Shown here in pieces: positions 5,181 to 13,375 of a DNA stretch of 18,674 nt (within the stretch, counting starts at the first letter, position 1; the number at the start of each line of letters is the position of its first letter). Source of the DNA: Proteobacteria bacterium UBA6503 (lineage in GTDB: Bacteria; Pseudomonadota; Alphaproteobacteria; UBA1280; UBA6503); NCBI GenBank assembly GCA_002436405.1, contig DJLZ01000002.1, forward strand, positions 1-18,674, given 5' to 3'. A program made the translations under genes and the position numbers. The notes beneath the pieces are model-generated. The model did not search any database, had not been told where the DNA came from, and saw only the letters and a list, made by a program, of their open reading frames with translations.

Positions 5181-7385
5181 TTACGCGTTAAATTTAAGCC
5201 TGAACGCATTTAAAATAACACATAATGACGAAAGTGACATGGCAATGGCCGCCACCATAGGTGTTACAAAGCCCATAAAGGCCAAGGGGACAGCAATAAA
5301 GTTATAGCAAATAGCCAGCCCAAAGTTTTGTTTTACTAAAGCTTGGGCACGTTGCGCAATACGATGGGTATGCGCCACAGGCTGTAGGCGGTTGCCCGTA
5401 AATACGATATCTGCTGTATTTTGTGTAATCTCAAGCGCGGTTGAGGGGGCCATTGATACATTTGCTGCAGCCATAACAGCCGCATCGTTCAAGCCGTCGC
5501 CGACCATAAGCACACGGTAGCCTGAGGCTTGTGCTTTTTCCAGAACGTCATGTTTTTCAATGGGGGTGAGTTCGGCTTTGGCTTCTTCAATGCCTGCATC
5601 GTGAGCCACCGTGTTAACCACGGCTGCCTTATCCCCCGAAAGGAGCATGGTTTTAATACCGCGCTTGTGCAGTACTTCAATTGTTTTGGCAGCGTCAGCT
5701 TTAAGGTCATCGGCAAAGTAAAAGCGTGGCACAGGCTTGCCGCTGATGCTAAGGCCAACGTGCGCTAGCGCTTCGGTAGGTTCGTCTTGATAACCGCACC
5801 ATGTATCACGCCCAAGGCGAACTTTTTTGCCATTTACCTTGCCTTCAAGGCCCTTGCCAGCATGCTCTTTAACGTCTGTGGTTTTGAGCAATTTACCGCT
5901 ATAACTTGAGGCCAGTGCCTTTGCGAGCGGGTGATGACTATGGGCTGCCAGCGAGGCTGCATATTGATGATGGGTTGCATCAACAGTGCCATGTAGACTA
6001 GGTATGCCAAGGGTAAGGGTGCCTGTTTTATCAAAGTAAGCCGCATCGATACTGGCAAGGCGCTCAAGTGCATCGCCTGACTTTAGGTAAACACCTTTGC
6101 GCATTAAAACGCTTGAGGCTAAAACTTGTACCACAGGTACAGCTAACCCCAAGGCACAAGGGCAAGTAATAATAAGCACTGTTACAGCAATGAGCATGGC
6201 TTGTTGCCATGCCGCACCAAGCACTAACCACCACAGCACAAAAGCGGCAAGGGCTAGGCTATGCACTACAGGGGTGTAAAGCTTTGCAGCACGCTCGGCA
6301 AGGCGTACGTACTTAGCATGGCCTTGCTCAGCTTGTTCCATAAGCTTAATAATATCGGCCAGTAGCGTATTTTCAGCAAGAGCTGTGGCCTTAATTTTAA
6401 GGGGGGCGTCAAGGTTAAGAGTCCCAGCAAAAACGTGCTGACCTTTGGCCGCAGCTGTGGGCATGGTTTCACCTGTAATAAGCGAGGTATCAAGGCTGCT
6501 TTGCCCTTCAATAACCTCACCATCAACAGAAATCTTTTCCCCCGCGGCTACCAGCACCATCATACCTGGGGTCACTTGCTCAATGGGCAGTGTTTTGGTT
6601 TGGCCATTTCCAAGCACCTGTGCAAAGCCTTTGAGGGCAGAAGCAAGGTCGTTTGCGGCACTGCGTGCCTGACGTTTTGCACGAAAATCTAGGTAGCGGC
6701 CCACCAGTAAGAAAAACATCAGCATGACGGCTGAATCAAAGTAAACATGCTCGCCTTGGGTTAGTGTTTCAAACAGGCTCATGCCTGTGGCAAGAGTAAG
6801 CGCAAGCGAAATGGGTACATCCATATTTGTGTGCCCTTTTTTAAGGACTGACCATGCCGAACGGAAGAATGGTCTGCCTGAAAAAACAATCGCCGGAATA
6901 GCAATTAGTGCTGAAACCCAGTGCAAAAACTCACGTGTGGCCATACCCATGCTGTTGGCATCGGTAATCCAAAGCCCAAGCGATAACAGCATAATATTAC
7001 CAGCGGCAAATCCCGCTACGCCTAGGCATAGCAGCAAGAAGCGGTTTTCAGCAGTGTCGGCATTGTCGGCCAACTGCTCACGGAAGGGGTGCACCCCAAA
7101 ACCAAGGTTTTCGATAGTCTGGGCATACTGGTCAGCCTTTTGGGGGCTGCCCTGCCAGCGGATGGCTAAACGCCCAGTCGTAAAGTTTAGGCGCGCATGG
7201 GTGGTTTGGGTATCGTCGTTAAGGGTGCCTTCAATTTTACGAATGCAGTTGGCACAGTGTATCCCCGTGACCTTAAGCGAAAGCTCATGCTCGGCTGGGT
7301 TTTCAGTACTAGGGCGTACAAAAGCAGTATAGCCAGTTTGTAGTGCGTTTTGTATGGGCTGTTTAGTGTTTTGTTGTTGCGGCAT
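5181..7385 (-). CDS. ccoI: Copper-transporting P1B-type ATPase CcoI/FixI
   Basis: 734 residues from the ATG at 7385. This start has AGGAGG (7395-7400 on the minus strand) nine bases upstream; a longer frame to 7469 has none and overlaps ccoH heavily. In order: a heavy-metal-associated domain with GIHCANC (Cys44, Cys47), membrane helices, the ion-site CPC motif in TCPCALGLAVP (about residue 407), the phosphorylation motif DKTGTLT (about 450) and the hinge GDGLNDAAVM (about 627). The enzyme moves Cu(I) across the inner membrane to supply CuB of the cbb3 oxidase (CcoA/CcoI route in other bacteria). It overlaps the end of ccoH by 23 bases and is followed by ccoS, the conserved order. Confidence 0.95.
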   Translation of the reverse strand: MPQQQNTKQPIQNALQTGYTAFVRPSTENPAEHELSLKVTGIHCANCIRKIEGTLNDDTQTTHARLNFTTGRLAIRWQGSPQKADQYAQTIENLGFGVHPFREQLADNADTAENRFLLLCLGVAGFAAGNIMLLSLGLWITDANSMGMATREFLHWVSALIAIPAIVFSGRPFFRSAWSVLKKGHTNMDVPISLALTLATGMSLFETLTQGEHVYFDSAVMLMFFLLVGRYLDFRAKRQARSAANDLASALKGFAQVLGNGQTKTLPIEQVTPGMMVLVAAGEKISVDGEVIEGQSSLDTSLITGETMPTAAAKGQHVFAGTLNLDAPLKIKATALAENTLLADIIKLMEQAEQGHAKYVRLAERAAKLYTPVVHSLALAAFVLWWLVLGAAWQQAMLIAVTVLIITCPCALGLAVPVVQVLASSVLMRKGVYLKSGDALERLASIDAAYFDKTGTLTLGIPSLHGTVDATHHQYAASLAAHSHHPLAKALASSYSGKLLKTTDVKEHAGKGLEGKVNGKKVRLGRDTWCGYQDEPTEALAHVGLSISGKPVPRFYFADDLKADAAKTIEVLHKRGIKTMLLSGDKAAVVNTVAHDAGIEEAKAELTPIEKHDVLEKAQASGYRVLMVGDGLNDAAVMAAANVSMAPSTALEITQNTADIVFTGNRLQPVAHTHRIAQRAQALVKQNFGLAICYNFIAVPLAFMGFVTPMVAAIAMSLSSLCVILNAFRLKFNA

Positions 7386-7605
7386 TTTTACGTGCCTCCT
7401 CAAGCAATTGGTTGTAGTGCAAGCCTTGCTCGTAAGGGTTATCAACCACGGTGCCAGTGTGTGTACCAATGGCTGAAATAATGAAGTATGTATTCACAGC
7501 GACGATCAATGCAAAGAAGGCGACAAAGTAAAACAAAATGCGAAGGCCAGCCTTGCTGCTTGCTTGGGCTTGGGTCATATCCTCAGGGAATGTTGTGTAA
7601 GTCAT
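7363..7605 (-). CDS. ccoH: Short CcoH/FixH-family assembly protein
   Basis: 80 residues. One membrane helix (LRILFYFVAFFALIVAVNTY) is followed by TGTVVDNPYEQGLHYNQ, matching the conserved N-terminal core of FixH (the V-x-NPYxxGxxYN segment). Most FixH proteins are about 150 residues and carry a periplasmic Ig-like domain after this point. Here the protein stops soon after, and the ribosome site of ccoI falls in its last codons, so the short form looks like the settled gene end rather than a recent frameshift. FixH/CcoH stabilises the oxidase during assembly. It lies 21 bases after ccoG. Confidence 0.85.
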   Translation of the reverse strand: MTYTTFPEDMTQAQASSKAGLRILFYFVAFFALIVAVNTYFIISAIGTHTGTVVDNPYEQGLHYNQLLEEARKNAATTKH

Positions 7606-7626
7606 TTTGTGTATTTCCGTAGTGTT

Positions 7627-9057
7627 TTAATCGTTTGGTCGTTGGCTAACAAAAACTGTTGTAACCTCGGCCTCGGTACCATGTTCATTGGTAAGCGTAA
7701 AGCTAAATTCTTTTGGTGATTCTGCTGGCGCTGCGGCTTGCACAAAAACTTTGAACTGGCCCACATGCCCTGCACGAACATACAAATGTTTAAGGTCTTG
7801 CTGGGTAGGGCTGTTTAGGCGGATAGCCGCCCCCTCAAGCCCCCGAAGGCTTAGGGCAAATGTTTGGTGCTGATGGGTTTTGTTCAGCACTTTAATGCGG
7901 TAACCGTTGCGAATGTCGCCATTTGAAAGCTTTACAAATAGTGGGTTGCGGTCGTGCAGGACGTTCATTTCAAATGGGGGGCGCATCACAAGGGTGTAAA
8001 GCATAGCGCCACCTACAAGACTCAGCACAAGCGTGTAAAGTATAGTACGCGGACGTAGAAGCTTAATCGGGCTTTCTTTCTTACCTGCAGCACGCTCTTC
8101 AATACGTCGCTCGGTATCGTATTTAATCAGACCAAGAGGCAGGCCAACTTTTTCCATGGTGGTATCACACGCATCAGCGCACAAGCCGCAGGCAATACAT
8201 TCCATTTGCAAGCCTTTACGGATATCAATCCCTGTGGGGCAAACTTGCACACAAAGGCTACAGTCTACACAGTCGCCAAGGCCGTCCCAACTTTCGCCTT
8301 TTTTATGCTTACCGCGGGGTTCGCCTCGGGTTTCGTCGTAGCCAATAATAAGCGTGTCTTTATCAAACATGGCTGATTGAAAACGTGCATAAGGGCACAT
8401 AAAGGTGCACACCTGCTCGCGGGCAAAACCTGCCATCATGTAAGTCATGAAGGTTAGGCCCCCTATAAAGCCCAGGACAACGGTTGAAACATCACCCGTA
8501 AAGAAACTTTTAACCAAGGTAGGAGCATCATTGAAGTACAACACAAACGAACCTGCCGTCCACCAAGCAATAATCAGCCATAAAGTGTGGGTGAGGGCGA
8601 CTTTCCATGTTTTTTCAAAGGTCCATTTCCCTTCGCGCAGGCGCTTGCGTTTGTTGCGGTCGCCTTGAACAATACGCTCAACCCAAACAAATAGGTCGGT
8701 CCAAATGGTTTGGAAGCAAAAATACCCACACCATACTCGGCCAAACATGCTGGTTACAAAAAAGAGGACAATAGCCGCCAAAATAAGAAGGCCCGTCAGG
8801 ATGTAAACCTCTTGCGGCCAGATTTCAATCCAGAACCAGTAAGCACGGCGTGCTGGTAGGTCAATCAGAATAGCTTGGTCAGGCGCATAGGGCCCACGGT
8901 CCCAACGGATAAAAGGCGCAAGGTAATAAATAGCCAAGCACACCACCATGGCAATCCATTTGAGATTACGAAATTTACCCGAAACTCGTTTCGGGTAAAC
9001 ACGCTCCTGTTTTGCAAACAGGCTCAAAAATGATGGGCTTTCAGAAGGCTTATTCAT
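7627..9057 (-). CDS. ccoG: cbb3 oxidase accessory ferredoxin-like protein CcoG/FixG
   Basis: 476 residues. Membrane helices occur near 33-50, 85-105, 155-175, 190-212 and 335-355. Two classical 4Fe-4S motifs follow, C263-x2-C266-x2-C269-x3-C273 and C287-x2-C290-x2-C293-x3-C297. Two further Cys pairs lie in RVWCGYFC (110, 114) and QVCTFMC (217, 221). The C-terminal 120 residues form the Ig-like periplasmic domain typical of FixG. CcoG is described as a Cu(II) reductase feeding Cu(I) to CcoI and the assembly chaperones. It is 25 bases after ccoP, with AGGGAGAGG as a strong ribosome site. Confidence 0.95.
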   Translation of the reverse strand: MNKPSESPSFLSLFAKQERVYPKRVSGKFRNLKWIAMVVCLAIYYLAPFIRWDRGPYAPDQAILIDLPARRAYWFWIEIWPQEVYILTGLLILAAIVLFFVTSMFGRVWCGYFCFQTIWTDLFVWVERIVQGDRNKRKRLREGKWTFEKTWKVALTHTLWLIIAWWTAGSFVLYFNDAPTLVKSFFTGDVSTVVLGFIGGLTFMTYMMAGFAREQVCTFMCPYARFQSAMFDKDTLIIGYDETRGEPRGKHKKGESWDGLGDCVDCSLCVQVCPTGIDIRKGLQMECIACGLCADACDTTMEKVGLPLGLIKYDTERRIEERAAGKKESPIKLLRPRTILYTLVLSLVGGAMLYTLVMRPPFEMNVLHDRNPLFVKLSNGDIRNGYRIKVLNKTHQHQTFALSLRGLEGAAIRLNSPTQQDLKHLYVRAGHVGQFKVFVQAAAPAESPKEFSFTLTNEHGTEAEVTTVFVSQRPND

Positions 9058-9082
9058 AAGACAGCCTCTCCCTTAGAATGAT

Positions 9083-9979
9083 TTATTTCTCGCCGCCACC
9101 AAGTTGGTGTACGTAAACAGCTAACTGTTTAAGGGTGTTCTCATCAAGGCGGTAGCGCCAAGCGGGCATCATCCCCATGCGTGGGTTGTAAATACTGCGG
9201 AAGATCTGCTCGCGGCTGCCACCAAATAGCCAAATTTCATCGGCCAAATTGGGGGCGCCCACTTCGCGGCCGCCTTTACCGTCAGCCCCGTGGCAGGTTG
9301 CACAGTTTTCTTGGAAGATTTTATAGCCTGCATGGGCGGTAAGGTCTTCACCTTCATGCAGCTTACTAACAAAGTCGGTCAGGGTTTGAATGTCTTCACG
9401 CGGCAAGATGTTATCTACTCCAAAAGCAGGCATGGCCGAAATACGTGTCTCCATGGTGTGGGCCGTATCACGAATACCGCTGTGGATGGTTTGGTAAATA
9501 TCAGTTACTTTACCGCCCCATAGCCAGTCATCATCGTTTAGGTTAGGGTAGCCACCAATGTTACCTTCGGCACCTGTACCATGGCAGGTTGCACAGTTTT
9601 CTTTGAAGACGGCATTACCGCCAGCAAGAGCAAAGTTGTAAAGCTCGGCATCGGCCATAATTTCATCAAGGCTGGCATCGCTAAAGCGCTCAAGGTAAGC
9701 GTTTTGGCGTGCACGGATTTGAGCTTGGCTTTCGGCAAGTTCTTTAAACTGGGTGTAGTTTTCAACACCACGGTGTGTGGGCCACATAGGGCGCTGGAAG
9801 ACAAACCAAGCTGCCCAAATGCAACATGCTAAGAACACCCATAGCCACCAACGGGGCAGAGGGTTGTTGAGTTCTTTTAAGCCATCCCATTCGTGGCCAG
9901 TGGTTTCAACGCCTGAAACCTTATCAATATCAGGGGCATGCTCGTGCTGGTGCAATTGGCTGTGATCTTTTTTACTCAT
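9083..9979 (-). CDS. ccoP: cbb3 oxidase diheme cytochrome c subunit CcoP
   Basis: 298 residues. A single N-terminal membrane helix lies at about 41-62 (PLPRWWLWVFLACCIWAAWF). Two cytochrome c domains follow with CATCH at 129-133 and 226-230. Likely distal Met ligands are Met183 (SAMPAF) and Met271 (GMMPAW). The protein passes electrons from soluble cytochrome c to CcoO. Its ATG lies inside the last codons of ccoQ (8-base overlap), so it is translationally coupled. The N-terminus is His-rich (HSQLHQHEH), possibly metal-binding or simply a cytoplasmic tail. Confidence 0.96.
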   Translation of the reverse strand: MSKKDHSQLHQHEHAPDIDKVSGVETTGHEWDGLKELNNPLPRWWLWVFLACCIWAAWFVFQRPMWPTHRGVENYTQFKELAESQAQIRARQNAYLERFSDASLDEIMADAELYNFALAGGNAVFKENCATCHGTGAEGNIGGYPNLNDDDWLWGGKVTDIYQTIHSGIRDTAHTMETRISAMPAFGVDNILPREDIQTLTDFVSKLHEGEDLTAHAGYKIFQENCATCHGADGKGGREVGAPNLADEIWLFGGSREQIFRSIYNPRMGMMPAWRYRLDENTLKQLAVYVHQLGGGEK

Positions 9980-10133
9980 GGTTTTTGTCGTCCTCTAGTG
10001 GAATACGTCCGTAGTCTTTAAATTTGTTTTTGCGCCCCGGCCAAAAAAGCCAAATCAAAATGGCCATAAAAATACCGAAGAATAAAAGCAGGCCAATCAT
10101 GCCGAAGGTGCCATTTGCTGCAAATGCTTTCAT
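9972..10133 (-). CDS. ccoQ: cbb3 oxidase small subunit CcoQ
   Basis: 53 residues, read by hand from the minus strand. The start is the ATG at 10133 with GGGGAA upstream; it reads MKAFAANGTFGMIGLLLF, then a hydrophobic helix and WLFWPGRKNKFKDYG, and ends at TAA (9974-9972). One membrane helix followed by W-x-x-RPG/WPGRK-like basic residues and a short acidic tail is the CcoQ/FixQ pattern. It stabilises the CcoNOP complex. It lies 11 bases after ccoO and overlaps ccoP by 8 bases. Confidence 0.92.
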   Translation of the reverse strand: MKAFAANGTFGMIGLLLFFGIFMAILIWLFWPGRKNKFKDYGRIPLEDDKNHE

Positions 10134-10144
10134 GGTATTTCCCC

Positions 10145-10912
10145 TTACTTGGCCTTAACTTTTGCTGGCATTTTATCAAGCGTACTTGGGTCGATTTCGC
10201 GCGTTGAGCTAAAGTCAACCATGGTGCCAAGCACCTGCAAGTAAGCAATAAGTGCATCCATTTCCGAGACAATCATCGGCTGACCGTCAAAGTCGCGGGC
10301 TTTAACTTTATCGCCATAGCGTGAGGCCAAGCCTGTGGTGTCGTAAGTTGGTTCACCTTTGGCTTGGGCTGCAACATCAGCCAAGGCGTATTCAATCATC
10401 TCGTCAGTGTATGGTACGCCAAGTTTACGAAGGGCTTTCATGTGTTTATGGCTATCAAGCGTTGCGGCCTCCCGGTGCATCAAAAAGCTGTAGGTTGGCA
10501 TGATAGACTCGGGCACAACCGAGCGTGGGTTAATCATGTGTGCCACGTGCCAATCGTCAGAGTATTTGCCGCCAACACGGGCAAGGTCAGGCCCCGTACG
10601 CTTTGAACCCCACTGAAAAGGGTGGTCATACATACTTTCAGCTGCAAGCGAGTAGTGACCATAGCGCACAACTTCGTCGCGTAGCGGGCGGATTTGCTGT
10701 GAATGGCAATTATAGCAGCCTTCGCGGATGTAAATGTTATAGCCAGCCAACTCCAGTGGGGTATAAGGGCGCATGCCCTCTACTTTCTCGATAGTTGTTT
10801 CGTATTTAAAAAGCGGAATAATCTCAACCAGGCCGCCAATCAGTACGGTTACAATAATCGCCAGCAGCAGAACAATAGAGTTCTTTTCCAGAAAAACGTG
10901 GTGTTTAAACAT
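10145..10912 (-). CDS. ccoO: cbb3 oxidase monoheme cytochrome c subunit CcoO
   Basis: 255 residues. One N-terminal membrane anchor (SIVLLLAIIVTVLIGGLVEIIPLF) is followed by the heme motif CYNCH at 66-70 within EGCYNCHSQQIRP, the strongest CcoO signature. RTGPDLARVGGKYSDDWH and PRSVVPESIMPTY (probable Met ligand) follow. It is slightly longer than many CcoO proteins through a charged C-terminus. The ribosome site AAGGAG is nine bases from the ATG. It lies 12 bases after ccoN. Confidence 0.97.
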   Translation of the reverse strand: MFKHHVFLEKNSIVLLLAIIVTVLIGGLVEIIPLFKYETTIEKVEGMRPYTPLELAGYNIYIREGCYNCHSQQIRPLRDEVVRYGHYSLAAESMYDHPFQWGSKRTGPDLARVGGKYSDDWHVAHMINPRSVVPESIMPTYSFLMHREAATLDSHKHMKALRKLGVPYTDEMIEYALADVAAQAKGEPTYDTTGLASRYGDKVKARDFDGQPMIVSEMDALIAYLQVLGTMVDFSSTREIDPSTLDKMPAKVKAK

Positions 10913-10924
10913 CTTAAGAACTCC

Positions 10925-12433
10925 TTATTTCTTTGCTTGAGCTTTAGCAGGTTGCGCTGCGTGGTCATCCCAACGTGGGGCGCGGTAGGCCACGCGTGGG
11001 TTGCCGTCTTTATCAACCTCATTTTTGGCCACATCACCTTTAATCGTGCGGTAGAAGTTGTAGCTCATGATAAGGGCACCCGCGAGGTAAAGCAGGCCAC
11101 CAAAAGCACGGATAAGATAGAAGGGGTGCATCTCGACGACAGTTTCAACGAATGAATAGGTCAAGAAGCCCATATCATCATATTCGCGCCACATAAGGCC
11201 CTGCATAATACCTGAAACCCACATTGCGCAGATGTAGAATACAATACCTAGTGTTGCGACCCACAAGTGCAGGCGCACAAGCTTAAGCGAGTATACTTCT
11301 TCGCGGCCCCAAAGTTTTGGCACCAAATAGTAAAGGGCACCAAATGTAATAAAGCCCACCCAGCCCAAAGCGCCTGAGTGCACGTGGCCAATGGTCCAGT
11401 CGGTGTAGTGTGATAGGGCATTCACAGCGCGGATAGACATCAGCGGGCCCTCAAAAGTACTCATGCCATAAAAGGCAAGGGCAATAATCATAAATTGCAG
11501 CACAGGGTCTTTACGAAGTTTGTGCCACGCGCCCGAAAGGGTCATCACACCGTTAATCATGCCGCCCCAACTTGGCATCCATAGCATAACCGAAAAAGCC
11601 ATACCAAGGGTTTGCGCCCAGTCAGGTAGGGCTGTGTAGTGCAAGTGGTGCGGGCCTGCCCAGATGTAAATGAAAATAAGTGACCAAAAGTGCACGATTG
11701 ATAGGCGGTACGAATACACAGGGCGCTCGGCACGCTTTGGCACAAAGTAGTACATCATGCCCAAAAAGCCTGCGGTTAGGAAGAAGCCTACCGCGTTGTG
11801 GCCGTACCACCACTGAATAAGCGCGCTGTGCACACCAGCAGCTACGCTGTAGCTTTTGGCACCAACGTGGTCAATCGGTAGTGAAAGGTTGTTGCCCAAG
11901 TGAAGGACGGCAACGGTAATAATAAAGGCAAGGTAAAACCAGTTGGCAACATAAAGGTGAGGCTCTTTACGTTTGATGATGGTCATCATGTAAACCAGTA
12001 GGTAAGCCACCCATACAACAGTAAGCCAAAGGTCAGCATACCACTCAGGTTCGGCGTACTCTTTACCTTGGGTAACCCCTAAAACATAGCCTAGCGCCGC
12101 CATAACAATAAATGTCTGATACCCCCAAAAGGTAAACTTAGGCAGCCAACCACCCCACAGACGCACACCACAGGTGCGCTGCACCACATAGTAGCTGGTG
12201 GCAAATAGCGCGTTGCCCCCAAAAGCAAAAATAACGCCCGAGGTATGCACAGGGCGTAGGCGACCAAAGGTCAAGAAAGGCTCAATGTTCAGCCACGGAA
12301 AAGCCATTTGCAGGGCAATAAGAACACCCACAAGCATCCCGACCACGCCCCAAAAGCAGGTGGCGAGGGTAAACATTTTAACAATTTCTTCGTTATACTT
12401 AGAAGTTACACCTTGAGTTAAACTGGCATTCAT
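10925..12433 (-). CDS. ccoN: cbb3 oxidase catalytic subunit CcoN
   Basis: 502 residues with about twelve membrane helices. The C-family heme-copper ligands are all present: low-spin heme ligand His63 (PVHTSG), CuB ligands His212 (YGHNAVGF), His262 and His263 (AGPHHLHY), heme b3 His350 and heme b His352 (IGHVHSGALG). Tyr256 is placed like the cross-linked helix VII Tyr of cbb3 oxidases. It reduces O2 to water with high affinity at the inner membrane. First gene of the operon, with a TTGAC-N4-GTCAA operator about 60 bases upstream; the ribosome site is weak (AGAG). The C-terminal tail is Ala/Lys-rich. Confidence 0.98.
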   Translation of the reverse strand: MNASLTQGVTSKYNEEIVKMFTLATCFWGVVGMLVGVLIALQMAFPWLNIEPFLTFGRLRPVHTSGVIFAFGGNALFATSYYVVQRTCGVRLWGGWLPKFTFWGYQTFIVMAALGYVLGVTQGKEYAEPEWYADLWLTVVWVAYLLVYMMTIIKRKEPHLYVANWFYLAFIITVAVLHLGNNLSLPIDHVGAKSYSVAAGVHSALIQWWYGHNAVGFFLTAGFLGMMYYFVPKRAERPVYSYRLSIVHFWSLIFIYIWAGPHHLHYTALPDWAQTLGMAFSVMLWMPSWGGMINGVMTLSGAWHKLRKDPVLQFMIIALAFYGMSTFEGPLMSIRAVNALSHYTDWTIGHVHSGALGWVGFITFGALYYLVPKLWGREEVYSLKLVRLHLWVATLGIVFYICAMWVSGIMQGLMWREYDDMGFLTYSFVETVVEMHPFYLIRAFGGLLYLAGALIMSYNFYRTIKGDVAKNEVDKDGNPRVAYRAPRWDDHAAQPAKAQAKK

Positions 12434-12478
12434 TGGGGTTTTCTCTTTTAAATTAGTTCAGCCTGAGGCTATTATTAG

Positions 12479-12498
12479 GTCAAGGCCAGCGCCTTGAC
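12479..12498. promoter_or_regulatory. Perfect inverted repeat overlapping the ccoN operator
   Basis: GTCAAGGC (12479-12486) and GCCTTGAC (12491-12498) flank CAGC. The right arm shares TTGAC with the FNR-type operator, so three half-sites lie in a row: GTCAA, TTGAC, GTCAA. This could be an extended or alternative dimer site on the ccoN side. Confidence 0.5.
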
Positions 12499-12507
12499 AA
12501 AAGTCAA
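12494..12507. promoter_or_regulatory. FNR/DNR-type operator between ccoN and the regulator gene
   Basis: TTGACAAAAGTCAA is a perfect TTGAC-N4-GTCAA dyad centred at 12500.5. For ccoN, class II spacing predicts a start at 12459 and a -10 reading TAGCCT (three of six, weak). For the divergent regulator it would sit about 82 bases before the ATG and could give autoregulation. Confidence 0.8.
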
Positions 12508-12531
12508 CTTTTCACCCATTAGTGAAATAAA

Positions 12532-12557
12532 TTTTGCATCTACAAGTTTGTGCAAAA
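12532..12557. promoter_or_regulatory. Inverted repeat upstream of the regulator gene
   Basis: TTTTGCA (12532-12538) and TGCAAAA (12551-12557) are perfect 7-bp arms with 12 bases between. They lie between the FNR-type operator and a TATATAA stretch just before the regulator's ribosome site. It may be an operator of an unknown protein, or chance in A+T-rich DNA. Confidence 0.3.
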
Positions 12558-12582
12558 CACAATATATAAAAGCGAGGTCATG

Positions 12583-13308
12583 ATGTCACCCGATCAAGTG
12601 ATTGCTCATCTTAAAAAACATGTGCTCTTTCAAGGGTGTACTGATGCTTTTTTAAACGACCTTGCCGAAAAAGCTGTTTTGCAGCGCTTATCAAAAGGCC
12701 AAGTTCTGTTTTTGCAGCACGATGAGGCTAAACGATTTTTCCTCGTTTTAAAAGGCTGGATTAAACTTTACCGTGAAACTTTAGACGGCGCACAAGCTAT
12801 TGTAGATGTTGTGCCTTCTGGTCAGATGTTCGGCGAAGCGCCCCTGTTTTTAGACCATACCAGTAGCTTTGGCGCTGAAGCCACTGATGTTAGCGAAGTG
12901 ATTTCACTTCCTTTGCAACCTCTTGAAGCTGAGCTTAAGAAAAACCCTGCCTTTGCCCTTGAAATGCTAAAGCACATGGCCCAGCGCCAACAAAACCAAG
13001 AGCGCGAACTTGAACACCGCGACTTGCAAACAGCGCCGCAACGCATTGGCTGCTTTATTTTGCGCCTTGCCAAACAAGATGCTGAGGGTTCAGTTACGCT
13101 ACATCTGCCATACGATAAAAACCTTGTAGCCCAGCGCCTTGGTATGCAACCTGAAACATTCTCGCGCGCGTTATCTAAGCTTAAAAAAGCTACAAATATG
13201 GAAGTTAAAGGCTCAACCATTAGGCTTGAGAGCTTGCAAACACTGGCCGAATTTTGCTGCGCTGGTTGTTCGTCAACATTCCCCTGTGGTGACCTTACCT
13301 CCAAATAG
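12583..13308 (+). CDS. Crp/FNR-family transcription regulator with a C-terminal cysteine cluster
   Basis: 241 residues from the ATG at 12583, which has GAGG five bases upstream; an adjacent ATG (12580) and a GTG at 12550 are less well placed. A cNMP-binding-like beta-roll covers about 15-115, a dimer helix follows (HMAQRQQNQERELEHRDL), then a winged helix with recognition helix GMQPETFSRALSKL. The E-x-x-SR pattern fits TTGA-type half-sites and PETFSR resembles DNR-like proteins. The N-terminal Cys cluster of enterobacterial FNR is missing (only Cys19). The C-terminus has Cys225, Cys226, Cys229 and Cys235, recalling the C-terminal cluster of Bacillus Fnr. It probably senses O2 or NO and acts on the four local operators. 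It lies between the two transcription units it most likely controls. Confidence 0.88.
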   Translation: MSPDQVIAHLKKHVLFQGCTDAFLNDLAEKAVLQRLSKGQVLFLQHDEAKRFFLVLKGWIKLYRETLDGAQAIVDVVPSGQMFGEAPLFLDHTSSFGAEATDVSEVISLPLQPLEAELKKNPAFALEMLKHMAQRQQNQERELEHRDLQTAPQRIGCFILRLAKQDAEGSVTLHLPYDKNLVAQRLGMQPETFSRALSKLKKATNMEVKGSTIRLESLQTLAEFCCAGCSSTFPCGDLTSK

Positions 13309-13325
13309 TCTCGTAACGTGATTCA

Positions 13326-13369
13326 CTTTGACCATTGTCAAAGACGGGGCAAACCATAACGCATAAAGT
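13326..13369 (+). promoter_or_regulatory. Predicted FNR-type class II promoter of ccsBA
   Basis: CTTTGACCATTGTCAAAG (13326-13343) is an 18-base perfect dyad containing TTGAC-N4-GTCAA, centred at 13334.5. Class II spacing puts the -10 at 13364-13369, which reads TAAAGT (four of six), and the start at 13376, the A of the ccsBA ATG. No ribosome site precedes that ATG. Confidence 0.7.
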
Positions 13370-13375
13370 CGGCCC

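Noticed and set aside
7386..7469. N-terminal extension of ccoI to an upstream start at 7469
   Set aside because: It overlaps ccoH by over 100 bases and lacks a ribosome site, whereas the ATG at 7385 has a perfect AGGAGG.
10018..10272. Minus-strand 84-residue open frame between ccoP and ccoO
   Set aside because: It overlaps ccoO and ccoQ in another frame and has no recognisable features; the real small gene here is ccoQ at 9972-10133.
12550..12582. GTG start at 12550 for the Crp/FNR regulator
   Set aside because: No ribosome site precedes it and the extra residues match no family feature; GAGG supports 12580/12583.
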